Assembly: GCA_965262595.1 (NCBI GenBank)
Contig: OZ253548.1
Coordinates: 1,302,001-1,366,000 of the forward strand
DNA length: 64,000 nucleotides
Reading direction: 5' to 3'
Source of the DNA: CATQHB01 sp965262595
Lineage (GTDB): Bacteria; Chloroflexota; Dehalococcoidia; Lucifugimonadales; UBA3495
How positions within the stretch are numbered: the stretch's first letter is position 1; the number at the start of each line of letters is the position of its first letter. A model generated the notes under the pieces. It did not search any database, was not told the DNA's origin, and worked only from the letters and a program-made list of their open reading frames with translations. This document shows positions 17,269 to 25,528 of this stretch, one piece after another. A program made the position numbers and the translations under genes.

Positions 17269-18633
17269 ATGTCGCAACCACCAGATCAGCATAACGGTCC
17301 GAATAACCCGAACAGCGATTGGAGTAACCTTGCCCTGATTCGGCTGGGGGCGTTCGGCTTTGGAATGACCGGGTTCTTCGTGGCGATGGACGCCATAATC
17401 CTACCCACTCTGGTGCTGGATGTAGCTCCGGAAGGGGCCAAGAACACCCTGCTGGGGGTGCTGGGATTCAGCGGATTGCTGGTCGCCGCCCTGATTCAAC
17501 CCATTGTCGGTACCTATAGCGACCGGACCCGTTCCCCCATCGGCCGGCGGGTACCCTATATGCTGTGGGGGGTGGTCTTTGTTTGCCTGGGCTTGGCCGG
17601 ACTGTCCTTCACTCTCACCCTGCTTTCGCTCCTGATCATCTGGATTTTTATCCAGGCCAACGCCAGCATCGGCTATGGCCCCTATCAGGCGCTCATCCGC
17701 GATCTGGTACCACCCAACCGCTTTGGTACGGCGTCTTCACTCAAAATTCTATCCGATGCCGTCGGCGCCGTAGCCCTGGTCGCCATCAGCGGCATCCTGA
17801 TTAGCCGTTACAACGGTCTTGAATCAATTATGTGGCTGCGAATCGCCCTGGGGACTCTGGGCGGAACGTTAATCCTAACCTTCGCCATCAGCGGCACAAC
17901 GGTAGTAACCCGAGAACGGGCGTCGGGAATACTGCGACGGGGCACCCGCACTCTGATTCAATCCACTACCGGGCTGCACCCGCAACTTGCCTGGTTCCTG
18001 CTCTCCCGGTTCCTGTTGATTACCGCCAGCCTTATTTTTCCAACCTACGGCCTGTTCTTCCTGCGGGATGTGGTGATGGTGCCCAACCCGGCTCAGACCT
18101 TGGCGAGTGCAGTTCCGGCAATTGGCGGAGCCTTGGCCTTGACCGCTTACCCCGCCGGCCGGCTTTCCGACCGGATTGGACGCAAGCCGGTGATAGTGGT
18201 CGGCGCCGTCGGGGCGGCCGTTGGCTGCATGGCGCTATTCTTTGCCAGTGACTCCGGCCAGGTGATCGCTATTGCCAGCATTATCGGCGCATTTATCGGC
18301 GTTGAACTCAGCGCAAGTTGGGCCCTGGCCAACGACCTGGCAACCCCGGGCCGCGAGGGACAACATATAGCCATCGTTAACCTGGCTACCATTGGTGGAG
18401 CCGCCTGCGCCAAGACCCTGGGTCCAGGAGTTGACCTGCTAAACAATCTGGCGGCGCCGGGGTCGGGCTATACCGCCCTGATTGCCGGCTGCGCTCTTCT
18501 GTTCCTGCTGGGCGGACTGGCCTTGCTGCCCTTAAAATCCGGTATAGAACCTTCAAGAATGATCCATTCCGACGCCGGACCTTTAGCGCCATACCGGACC
18601 GGGGATGATGCTCCCGGCGACACCGGCCCTTGA
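17269..18633 (+). CDS. MFS transporter, sugar-cation-symporter-like
   Basis: 454-residue inner-membrane protein with about 12 hydrophobic helices. The first half contains QPIVGTYSDRTRSPIGRR, the motif seen in GPH/SLC45-type sugar:cation symporters. A second-half loop PAGRLSDRIGRKPV is the duplicated MFS motif A, and a cytosolic central loop (RERASGILRRGTRT) lies near residue 220. The N-terminal 20 residues are polar and the C-terminal tail is soluble. The upstream ribosome site is weak (GTGGTAAG). It is divergent from the BtuF-like gene and convergent with the aldolase. Substrate unknown. Confidence 0.86.
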   Translation: MSQPPDQHNGPNNPNSDWSNLALIRLGAFGFGMTGFFVAMDAIILPTLVLDVAPEGAKNTLLGVLGFSGLLVAALIQPIVGTYSDRTRSPIGRRVPYMLWGVVFVCLGLAGLSFTLTLLSLLIIWIFIQANASIGYGPYQALIRDLVPPNRFGTASSLKILSDAVGAVALVAISGILISRYNGLESIMWLRIALGTLGGTLILTFAISGTTVVTRERASGILRRGTRTLIQSTTGLHPQLAWFLLSRFLLITASLIFPTYGLFFLRDVVMVPNPAQTLASAVPAIGGALALTAYPAGRLSDRIGRKPVIVVGAVGAAVGCMALFFASDSGQVIAIASIIGAFIGVELSASWALANDLATPGREGQHIAIVNLATIGGAACAKTLGPGVDLLNNLAAPGSGYTALIAGCALLFLLGGLALLPLKSGIEPSRMIHSDAGPLAPYRTGDDAPGDTGP

Positions 18634-18716
18634 CGGCTCAAGCCTTTATCCCGAAGCAACGGCCGCTTTTAGAACAACCGGCATTTTAGCGCCGGCGTCA
18701 GGCCCACCGGATTAGC

Positions 18717-19478
18717 CTAGCCCTTACCGGCGGCGGATACTCTGGCGAGAAACTCGGCGGAACCGCGAGTTAGCCAGGCGTTGAACGAGGTCATCATGAA
18801 CTTCACGCCTTTTTCAATGTAATCCGCAACGTTGCCGTCGTTTACCAGGGTACCGGCCGTTCTGCCGGAGGCAACTATACGAGCGATTGCGCTATCTATT
18901 GCCGCCTGAACTTCGGGATGTCCGGGGTTACCCAGGTGACCCATAGTTTGGGCCAAGTCCGAAGGGGCAACGAAGAACACGTCAATATCGTCAACCTGCA
19001 GGATTTCATCCAGATTCTGCAGGGCTTCCGCCTCCTCCAGCAGGACAATTACCATACTCTGGTCGTTGGCAGCGTGAAAATAATCGGGAGCTCCGTAGGA
19101 CTGGCGCCCCCCAAACATCCCGCGGTAGCCCAATGGAGCATACTTGGCGGACTGCATTGCTTTTTCTGCGTCGGCTCGGCCATTGATGTGGGGCGTGACG
19201 ATCCCCATCGACCCCCGATCCAGGGTGCGGGTAATCAACCATGGCTCGTTTGCATTAACCCGGGTAATCGGCGTTACGCCCCACAGGTCGCAGGCGCGGG
19301 TCATATCCCCCAACTGCTCCCAGGTAACTCCCCCGTGCTCGCACTCAATCCAAATTCCGTCAAAACCCAGGGGGCCCAGAAAATCTACCATCTCGCTATT
19401 CAAGGTCCCGGAAATGGTGACGGTCACTTGGCCGGCGGCCAGCTTTTCCTTGAGCTTATTGGACCTAATTGTTGCCAC
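18717..19478 (-). CDS. HpcH/HpaI-family aldolase
   Basis: 253-residue class II pyruvate-dependent aldolase family member (2-keto-3-deoxy-aldarate or 4-hydroxy-2-oxoheptanedioate aldolase type), cytoplasmic TIM barrel. Seen: FDGIWIECEHGG (the His/Glu metal region), PITRVNANEPWLITRTLDRGSMGIVTPH, the YAPLGYRG loop, a metal-site E in LLEEAEALQNLDEI, and VAPSDLAQTMG. Length fits. It is a single gene, convergent with the MFS transporter, so the substrate cannot be assigned; a sugar-acid route together with the transporter is possible. Confidence 0.87.
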   Translation of the reverse strand: MATIRSNKLKEKLAAGQVTVTISGTLNSEMVDFLGPLGFDGIWIECEHGGVTWEQLGDMTRACDLWGVTPITRVNANEPWLITRTLDRGSMGIVTPHINGRADAEKAMQSAKYAPLGYRGMFGGRQSYGAPDYFHAANDQSMVIVLLEEAEALQNLDEILQVDDIDVFFVAPSDLAQTMGHLGNPGHPEVQAAIDSAIARIVASGRTAGTLVNDGNVADYIEKGVKFMMTSFNAWLTRGSAEFLARVSAAGKG

Positions 19479-19636
19479 CCTATACCTCTTTCGTCCGGTC
19501 TCAGCAGATTAAACCTGATTCCGGCCCATCTTGTTGACCAATTATTACCGGAGTCCATTTATTGATTATCGAATATTGATTATTGAACTTCGGCGCGAAC
19601 CGATGGCGAGTCAGCTCCCAAGCGCTCAGCCCGGGG

Positions 19637-20452
19637 CTAGGCGCCGCGCCGGGCCTTTTCCTCGTAACCCCGGGGAGTAACCATCCGGCCGCTCTGCACG
19701 TAGGTGGTGGAGTTTCCAATGATAACGGTGGTGAACATATCCACTTCCGAGCTGCGTTCTTCCAATTGCCCCAGGTCGGTCAGGGTAACCGCTTGGCCCT
19801 CACGATAGGCTTCGCGCACCAGCCCTACCGGAGTTTCCCCAGAGCGGTGTTCCAGCAGGATACGGCGCGCCTCCAGCAACTGCCAATCCCTTCTGCGGCT
19901 GCGGGGGTTATACAGCGCAACTACGAAATCACCCATGGCCGCCGCTTCCAGTCGCCGCTGAATGGCCGCCCAGGGAGTTAGCAAGTCGCTGAGACTTATG
20001 GCGCAAAAGTCCTGCATCAGAGGAGAACCGAGCAGCGCCGCCGCCGACTGTAAGGCCGAGACCCCGGGAATGGTGGTGACCTTGGGCGTTTCTCCATCCC
20101 ATTGCCGGTCGGTGAGGATGCGAAAAACCGGCCCGGACATACCATACACGCCGGCATCCCCGGAGGAAACCACCGCTACCAGCTTGCCGGCATAGGCCAA
20201 GTCAACCGCCCGTTCCGCCCGTTCCAGTTCTTGACCCAACTCCATGGAAACCAGGTCTTTCCCCTCGGTAAACGGGGTGATCTGCTCCAGGTAGCCTCGG
20301 AAGCCTACCACTACCTCGCACTCTTGTAAGGCCGCCGCCGCGCCGGGGGCCAGCAACGCCGGCGCACCGGGCCCCAGGCCCACCAGAAAAAGTTCTCCAT
20401 CGTTGTCATTGGATTTTTTGGCCGTTGGCATATTCCTGAGAATACCCCCCAC
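19637..20452 (-). CDS. cbiH: Precorrin-3B / cobalt-precorrin-3 C17-methyltransferase
   Basis: 271-residue SAM-dependent methyltransferase of the tetrapyrrole methylase fold, catalysing ring contraction and C17 methylation. LFLVGLGPGAPALL is the N-terminal loop, GDAGVYGMSGP the central CbiH/CobJ signature, and VTTIPGVSALQSAAALLG and VALYNPRSRRRDWQL follow. The annotated frame starts with GTG; an ATG at 20431 is an equally good start. It is the last gene of the corrin operon, 41 bp after cbiG. A ~25-residue Arg-rich tail ends it. The anaerobic name is preferred because cbiD, cbiG and cbiX are present. Confidence 0.92.
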   Translation of the reverse strand: MGGILRNMPTAKKSNDNDGELFLVGLGPGAPALLAPGAAAALQECEVVVGFRGYLEQITPFTEGKDLVSMELGQELERAERAVDLAYAGKLVAVVSSGDAGVYGMSGPVFRILTDRQWDGETPKVTTIPGVSALQSAAALLGSPLMQDFCAISLSDLLTPWAAIQRRLEAAAMGDFVVALYNPRSRRRDWQLLEARRILLEHRSGETPVGLVREAYREGQAVTLTDLGQLEERSSEVDMFTTVIIGNSTTYVQSGRMVTPRGYEEKARRGA

Positions 20453-20493
20453 ATCGGACTAACAGAAATAAGAGAGTTAATAAATCCGGCCGG

Positions 20494-21876
20494 TTAACTT
20501 CGGCTATAACCCATCCGGGCTACGGCTACGGTGGCGCGATTGGTCTTCTCCCGGGTTACCAGCAACTCCCGGCTGCCGGAGGCCAGCAGGGCCGCCGGTT
20601 CCGAAACGCCCCAAACGCCTAACAGCCGGTGGGCCACCGCTGACGGAGTCGGCCCGGAGCCGGCAGGAGCTGCTCCCGCAGCCTCTTCCGTCACTTCGGT
20701 CTGAGGCAGAGGCGGAAAGAGGCGGTTCAATTCCTCGGCTTGATAGCAGTACATCGGCACACCATATTTTTCCGCCAATTGCTGGATTCCCAACTCATCC
20801 CGCTTTATCTCCGCGGTGGCGATGCAGGCCAGGCTGGACAGCGAAAGATTGTGCCGCCGGAAAACGCCGACCAATAGCTGTTCCAGTTCATCCAGGGGCA
20901 CACCGCGCCGGCATCCCATGCCAACTACCAGGCTCCGCGGTCGGTAAAGCGCCACCAATCGGTTCTTGACCAGGTCTGCCGCTATTTCCGAAACCAGGGT
21001 TTCGCCTGGCACAGCACTGACTGTCCTGCCAGCGGTCGATTCCCGGTTGGCCGGTGTCGGGCCGGTAAGTTCCCGGTCGGTTATCAACAAAGCAGCCGCG
21101 CCGGGGACCTGGGCCAACGCCTCCAGTGATGAATAGACTGTAACGTTGTTCGGCAACGGTTTACCCGGCGGCCACCAGTTCGGCTCTCCCGCCTCCTGAT
21201 AAAGGCCAACCGGCTCACCATTGACTACTGCGGCGCTTACCCGGGTTACGGTTACCGGGTCCGCTTCGATGCGCCAACCGAATTCTCGCCCCAGCATATC
21301 TACCGCCAGGGTATCGATGACGTGGGAGGCCGAAGTAATCACCGGCAGGGCCCCCAGAATACCAGCCACTTCCTCGGTCAGGCTGTCAGCGCCGCCCACG
21401 TGTCCGGATAGCAGGCTAACCGCGAAGCGCCCGGCGTCATCCACACAGACTACCGCCGGGTCATTATGCTTATGCTGCAAAGAGGGAGCCAGGAGGCGTA
21501 CCGCTGCACCTACCGGCATAAACAGCGTCAACCGACGATGCTGCTCAAACAACCGCTGTAGAACCGGACGAAGCGGCAGATCAAAGACCTGGATACTAGT
21601 ACTACTAATTCGACTGCTGCTTTCGTCGGTACCGACCGGCCGGTCATCATCGGAGTCTAAAAGGCGACGTTCCAGATAAAGAGTGTTTTCCCCAGCGAGG
21701 GAACCGGCCAAGGTGCGTGCCAGCGCCGCCCCCCGGCGGGAAATGGCGACGATGCCGGTGTCAGCTAAACCGCCGGGATTGGCTCCGATCTCGTTCCTGG
21801 TGCCGGTGTCGGTTTCCATGTCAATGCCAACGTCGTCAAAGTCGTCAACGTCAACGTCAGTATCGGCGTCAAACAC
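20494..21876 (-). CDS. cbiG: Cobalt-precorrin-5A hydrolase CbiG with Asp-rich N-terminus
   Basis: 460-residue enzyme that opens the lactone of cobalt-precorrin-5A, releasing acetaldehyde, in the anaerobic pathway. The N-terminal domain has GIVAISRRGAALA and FMPVGAAVRLLAP; the middle has LSGHVGGADSLTEEVA; the C-terminal CobE/GbiG domain has VVGMGCRRGVPLDEL and ATAEIKRDELGI. It is longer than usual (about 350). Extra parts are an Asp-rich N-terminus (GTG start, DVDVDDFDD), a Ser/Asp insert near residues 75-95 and an Ala/Pro-rich insert near 400. An alternative start is the ATG at 21819. It lies 9 bp after cbiF. Confidence 0.9.
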   Translation of the reverse strand: MFDADTDVDVDDFDDVGIDMETDTGTRNEIGANPGGLADTGIVAISRRGAALARTLAGSLAGENTLYLERRLLDSDDDRPVGTDESSSRISSTSIQVFDLPLRPVLQRLFEQHRRLTLFMPVGAAVRLLAPSLQHKHNDPAVVCVDDAGRFAVSLLSGHVGGADSLTEEVAGILGALPVITSASHVIDTLAVDMLGREFGWRIEADPVTVTRVSAAVVNGEPVGLYQEAGEPNWWPPGKPLPNNVTVYSSLEALAQVPGAAALLITDRELTGPTPANRESTAGRTVSAVPGETLVSEIAADLVKNRLVALYRPRSLVVGMGCRRGVPLDELEQLLVGVFRRHNLSLSSLACIATAEIKRDELGIQQLAEKYGVPMYCYQAEELNRLFPPLPQTEVTEEAAGAAPAGSGPTPSAVAHRLLGVWGVSEPAALLASGSRELLVTREKTNRATVAVARMGYSRS

Positions 21877-21885
21877 CAGAATCCC

Positions 21886-22734
21886 TTACCGGCTACCGCT
21901 GACCGGAGTATTGGCCTCTTCCGTCGCCTTAGCGCGGTCGCTGGAGCGGCGAAACAGGTGGGTATAGCTGCCGGAGTAAAGGTGCGAGGTAGCGATTTCC
22001 TCCGCCTCTGCCAGATTGGGGTCGCGCAGGGCCGGGTCCATCGCCTTGCCGACCAGCACCAGAGCCTGCCGGGTAATCTTGGCTTCCCGCACCTTGGCGG
22101 CGATGTCGGCCAGGGTTCCGCGGATTATTTGTTCATCCTCCCAACCGACTCGGTAGGCAATGGCGACCGGGGTGTCCTTGGCATAACCGGCGGCCTCCAG
22201 GTCGCGGACAATCCGGGTCATTCGGGTAATGCCCAGGAAAATAATCAGGGTGCAGCCATGGGCCGCCAAGTCCTGAAGCTGTTCCTTGGGCGGCATGGCA
22301 ATGCGTCCCTGGGCTCGGGTCATTATCACCGTCTGCGACACGTCGGGTACGGTGAGTTCGACCTTCAACTTGGCGGCGGCGGCAAAGGCTGCGCTGACCC
22401 CTGGAATGATCTCATACTCTACGCCTTCCCGTTCCAGGACCCGCATTTGCTCCAGCATCGCGCCGTAAACTGACGGGTCACCACTTTGGATGCGAGCTAC
22501 GGTCTTGCCTTCGGAAGCTGCCTTTAAAGTCAGTTCCATAATTTCGTCGAGATTGAGATCCTTACTGCCGTGTACCTCGGCTCCGTCCTTGGCAAACTCA
22601 ACAATCGATGGGTGTACCAGGGAATCGGCGTAAATGATTACGTCGGCAGTTTCGATTAGGCGCTTGGCCTTGAGCGTAAGGAGTTCCGGGTCGCCGGGGC
22701 CGCCGCCAATGAAGTAAACCATGGCTTCAGACAT
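21886..22734 (-). CDS. cbiF: Precorrin-4 / cobalt-precorrin-4 C11-methyltransferase
   Basis: 282-residue SAM-dependent tetrapyrrole methylase. VYFIGGGPGDPELLTLKAKRLIE is the family N-terminus; IYADSLVHPSIV and QSGDPSVYGAMLEQM are CbiF/CobM-specific; IPGVSAAFAAAAKL and TRAQGR follow. Catalyses C11 methylation after ring contraction. The C-terminal 25 residues (RSSDRAKATEEAN) are an extra tail. It sits 4 bp after cbiL in the operon. Confidence 0.94.
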   Translation of the reverse strand: MSEAMVYFIGGGPGDPELLTLKAKRLIETADVIIYADSLVHPSIVEFAKDGAEVHGSKDLNLDEIMELTLKAASEGKTVARIQSGDPSVYGAMLEQMRVLEREGVEYEIIPGVSAAFAAAAKLKVELTVPDVSQTVIMTRAQGRIAMPPKEQLQDLAAHGCTLIIFLGITRMTRIVRDLEAAGYAKDTPVAIAYRVGWEDEQIIRGTLADIAAKVREAKITRQALVLVGKAMDPALRDPNLAEAEEIATSHLYSGSYTHLFRRSSDRAKATEEANTPVSGSR

Positions 22735-22738
22735 TATG

Positions 22739-23464
22739 TCACCTTTTAATTATGAGTAGCGAGAAGTAGTCCAGGTCTTCCTCCGAGAGCTGCTGCAAGT
22801 CTTGCACCACTTGCTCCTGGTCGGTGGTAGCCCGGCGCACATAGATGCCTTTACCGGCCAAGCCCAGCTTTTCCAGATTGGTCAGGGCATCCAGCAGTAC
22901 CCGGTTCACCTTCATCAGGACAATGGTGTCATAGTTGGCGATGGCCTCCCGCAAGTCATCTATGCCATACACCGCGGGCAGAATAGCCAGCCGCTGACCG
23001 TGGGTAACCAGGGGCACACTGGCGCGGGCGGCGGCGGCCATCACCGAAGAAACGCCGGGAATAATCTCAACCGTTATCTCCGGATAGTTAGTGCGGATAC
23101 TTTCCAACACATAGGAGAAGGTGCTGAAAAGCATTGGGTCGCCTTCGGTGATAAAAGCAACGTCTTGACCCTGATGCAACCGGCCGGCTAAAGTTTCCGC
23201 CGCCAACTGCCAAACGTTGGACGCGGCTTCGGCGTCGTCGGTAGGGAAGCCGAACCGGAGGATTTCCTGCTTTTCCAGGTCGATGAAACCCTGGACAATG
23301 GAAAGAGCATAGCTTTCCCGGCTGGTATCGGACTGGGGCACACAAATTATGGGGACGCTTTGGAGAACCCGCTTCGCTTTGAGAGTGACCAGCTCCGGGT
23401 CGCCGGGGCCCACTCCCACACCAAACAGGCAACCATAATTTTCGTTAGATACTCCACTGCTCAT
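22739..23464 (-). CDS. cbiL: Precorrin-2 / cobalt-factor-II C20-methyltransferase
   Basis: 241-residue SAM-dependent tetrapyrrole methylase. GVGVGPGDPELVTLKAKRVL, VPQSDTSRESYAL, ITEGDPMLFSTFSYV and IIPGVSSVMAAAARA are the CbiL/CobI pattern. Adds the C20 methyl, the first committed methylation of corrin synthesis after cobalt insertion. Only 4 bp separate it from cbiT upstream and cbiF downstream, so translational coupling is likely. Confidence 0.94.
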   Translation of the reverse strand: MSSGVSNENYGCLFGVGVGPGDPELVTLKAKRVLQSVPIICVPQSDTSRESYALSIVQGFIDLEKQEILRFGFPTDDAEAASNVWQLAAETLAGRLHQGQDVAFITEGDPMLFSTFSYVLESIRTNYPEITVEIIPGVSSVMAAAARASVPLVTHGQRLAILPAVYGIDDLREAIANYDTIVLMKVNRVLLDALTNLEKLGLAGKGIYVRRATTDQEQVVQDLQQLSEEDLDYFSLLIIKR

Positions 23465-23468
23465 TAGA

Positions 23469-24158
23469 CTAGTCCTCCCTGGGGTACGCCTCTCGACAAG
23501 CGGTTACCACAAATACCGGGTTCAGCGCTTCCAATCGCACTGTTCCATCCGCCAATTCCTTGCTGCGAGCGGCGTTTACCATCGTGACGTCGGCTCGAAA
23601 ACCCAAGCTCTGCAGCCGACGATATACTTCATTAGTTCGTTCCAGTGCGACCAGATTTACCACAATCCGACCGCCGGCCCTTAAGCGACGGGCCACGGTA
23701 TCCAGGATCCCAGCCAGGTTTCCCCCGCTGCCGCCGACAAACACCGAGTCCGGCTCCGGCAGGTCGGACAAAGCCTCGGGAGCCTCACCGGGTACCACCT
23801 GAACATTTCCGGCGCCATAAGCGGCCACATTACGTTCCAGCAAACCCATACCGGCTTCGTCTCGCTCTATAGCATAAACCATACCGAGTCGGGCTATCAC
23901 CGAAGCCTCAACCGAAATTGAGCCGGTGCCGGCGCCGATGTCCCATACAATGCTTTCGGGACGCAACCCCAGAGAGTAAAGACTGACCGCCCTGACTTCG
24001 CGCTTGGTGATTTGCCCGCGCAGGGGCCGCCGCTGCTCAAAATCTTCGTCAGTCAAGCCCCAGGAGCGGGAGGCCGCGCTTTCCGGCTGCTGGGAGTCGG
24101 AAGGGGATTGCTCCACCTCAGACGTAATCGGTTTCGAAGTCGGCGCCGGCCTAACCAT
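23469..24158 (-). CDS. cbiT: Cobalt-precorrin-6B C15-methyltransferase (decarboxylating)
   Basis: 229-residue class I SAM methyltransferase that methylates C15 and decarboxylates the C12 acetate. LRGQITKREVRAVSL is the CbiT entry motif, WDIGAGTGSISVEAS the SAM-binding loop, and FVGGSGGNLAGILD and GGRIVVNLVALE follow. I choose the ATG at 24158, which overlaps the cbiD stop (ATGGTTAG). The frame extends to 24260, but that part lies inside cbiD and shows no homology. About 40 N-terminal residues are Ser/Pro-rich and not part of the fold. No CbiE domain is fused, unlike CobL, and none is seen nearby. Confidence 0.92.
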   Translation of the reverse strand: MVRPAPTSKPITSEVEQSPSDSQQPESAASRSWGLTDEDFEQRRPLRGQITKREVRAVSLYSLGLRPESIVWDIGAGTGSISVEASVIARLGMVYAIERDEAGMGLLERNVAAYGAGNVQVVPGEAPEALSDLPEPDSVFVGGSGGNLAGILDTVARRLRAGGRIVVNLVALERTNEVYRRLQSLGFRADVTMVNAARSKELADGTVRLEALNPVFVVTACREAYPRED

Positions 24159-25365
24159 TCTGCCCCGTTCCGGCCCCAGCCACCAGCGGCACACCCTCCG
24201 GGGAAGTGGAAGCATGGCCCAGCAGGTTACCTTCAAAGTCGAAACAAAGCACATCCACAATCAAGGCGTCGGCATTATCTCCCAGTTGCTTGCGGCTTTC
24301 ATCGCAGACCATCCGGCACATCATCGGAAAGACGGAGAGCAGGTCATTGGCCTGGGCAATCTCCTGAAAATGGCGGGCGCTGCTAGCCTGGCGTATTTCC
24401 TCTTGCATCGCTTCGGACGCCCCGCAGCTTGCGGCCAACTCAGCCAGAAACTCGGTATCAACCTGATTGCCGGCCACGTGGGTTACAAAATAGCCCATTG
24501 CCATCTTGGATAACTTCCCTACCATGCCGACATGAGCAGCGCGCTCAACCTTGCGCATAACGCAGCGTTTCATTGCCGGGCCACTGAATATACCCGCCTC
24601 AATATAGGCCATATCCGGCAAGTCCAGATGCTGCCGTGCATATTCTTCGCTCCGCGTGCCGGTGGAGAGCACCAAATGAGACAGATCGTTGGTTGCCGCT
24701 ACGTCGATAGCCAGATGGACACTGGCCCGCCAGGCCGCCGTCGAGAAGGGCTGGACCACGCCGGTGCTGCCCAAAATGGAAATGCCGTTCAGGACGCCCA
24801 GGCGGGAGTTGGTAGTTTTCTTGGCAATTTCCTCGCCGCCGGGCACCGAAACCTGTACTACAAACCCGGTGTCCGGGGCCAAACCCTGAGCTACCGCGGC
24901 CTCGGCTACCGAGTCGATTATCATCCGGCGGGGGACACGAGTAACCGCCGGTTCCCCCACCTCTATTCCGGTCCCGGGGCGGGTTACGGTGCCAACTCCC
25001 GGGCCGCCGACAATACGGACGCCGCCGCTGGTCGCCGACGGGTCTCTCCAAACGGTGGCGCAGATCTCCGCCCCATGGGTTACGTCCGGATCATCGCCGC
25101 CGTCCTTGGTAACCGAGCAGGTTACCTTGCTTTCGCCTTCCGACCAATCGCAGCGGTTAATCCGGAAGGAAACATCCCGGCCCACCGGCAAATGTATCGT
25201 AACCTCGGTCACCGGACTGCCGGTCAGCAAAGCCTGAGCCGCCGCTTTGGCCGCGGACGCAGCACAGGAGCCGGTAGTATAGCCGGTGCGCAATTCGCGC
25301 CGCTTGATGGTCTGACGGCTGTAATCGCTTTCCGGCATTTCTTCAGTTCTATTATTCTCGGTCAT
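24151..25365 (-). CDS. cbiD: Cobalt-precorrin-5B C1-methyltransferase
   Basis: 404-residue enzyme specific to the oxygen-independent cobalamin pathway, methylating C1. RRELRTGYTTGSCAA is the diagnostic N-terminus; GDDPDVTHGAEICA, GGPGVGTVTRPG, FSTAAWRASVHLAIDVA and HVGMVGKLSKMAMG follow. The start is set at the ATG 25365; a TTG seven codons upstream is possible. The C-terminus runs a little longer than the core. It overlaps cbiT by 8 bp. Its presence, with cbiG and cbiX, marks this as the anaerobic route. Confidence 0.94.
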   Translation of the reverse strand: MTENNRTEEMPESDYSRQTIKRRELRTGYTTGSCAASAAKAAAQALLTGSPVTEVTIHLPVGRDVSFRINRCDWSEGESKVTCSVTKDGGDDPDVTHGAEICATVWRDPSATSGGVRIVGGPGVGTVTRPGTGIEVGEPAVTRVPRRMIIDSVAEAAVAQGLAPDTGFVVQVSVPGGEEIAKKTTNSRLGVLNGISILGSTGVVQPFSTAAWRASVHLAIDVAATNDLSHLVLSTGTRSEEYARQHLDLPDMAYIEAGIFSGPAMKRCVMRKVERAAHVGMVGKLSKMAMGYFVTHVAGNQVDTEFLAELAASCGASEAMQEEIRQASSARHFQEIAQANDLLSVFPMMCRMVCDESRKQLGDNADALIVDVLCFDFEGNLLGHASTSPEGVPLVAGAGTGQNG

Positions 25366-25463
25366 CCAACCTGCCTGCCAATCCAACCAATATAGATTTA
25401 AACACGAAGTGGCGGGGCTTCAGTAGCTTGGTCGTCAGGGACAGCCCTTGACTGCCCTGTTTT

Positions 25464-25514
25464 GAACGGGATCGACCCGGATCGACCCGGATCGACCCGG
25501 ATCGAACGGGATCG
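25464..25514. repeat. 10-bp tandem repeat between cbiX and cbiD
   Basis: Three perfect copies of ATCGACCCGG (25471-25500) are followed by one variant ATCGAACGGG and flanked on the left by GAACGGG. It lies between the cbiX stop and the cbiD start, so it is inside the operon mRNA. Copy number is likely to vary between strains. Confidence 0.85.
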
Positions 25515-25528
25515 CAATCGATACCGAA

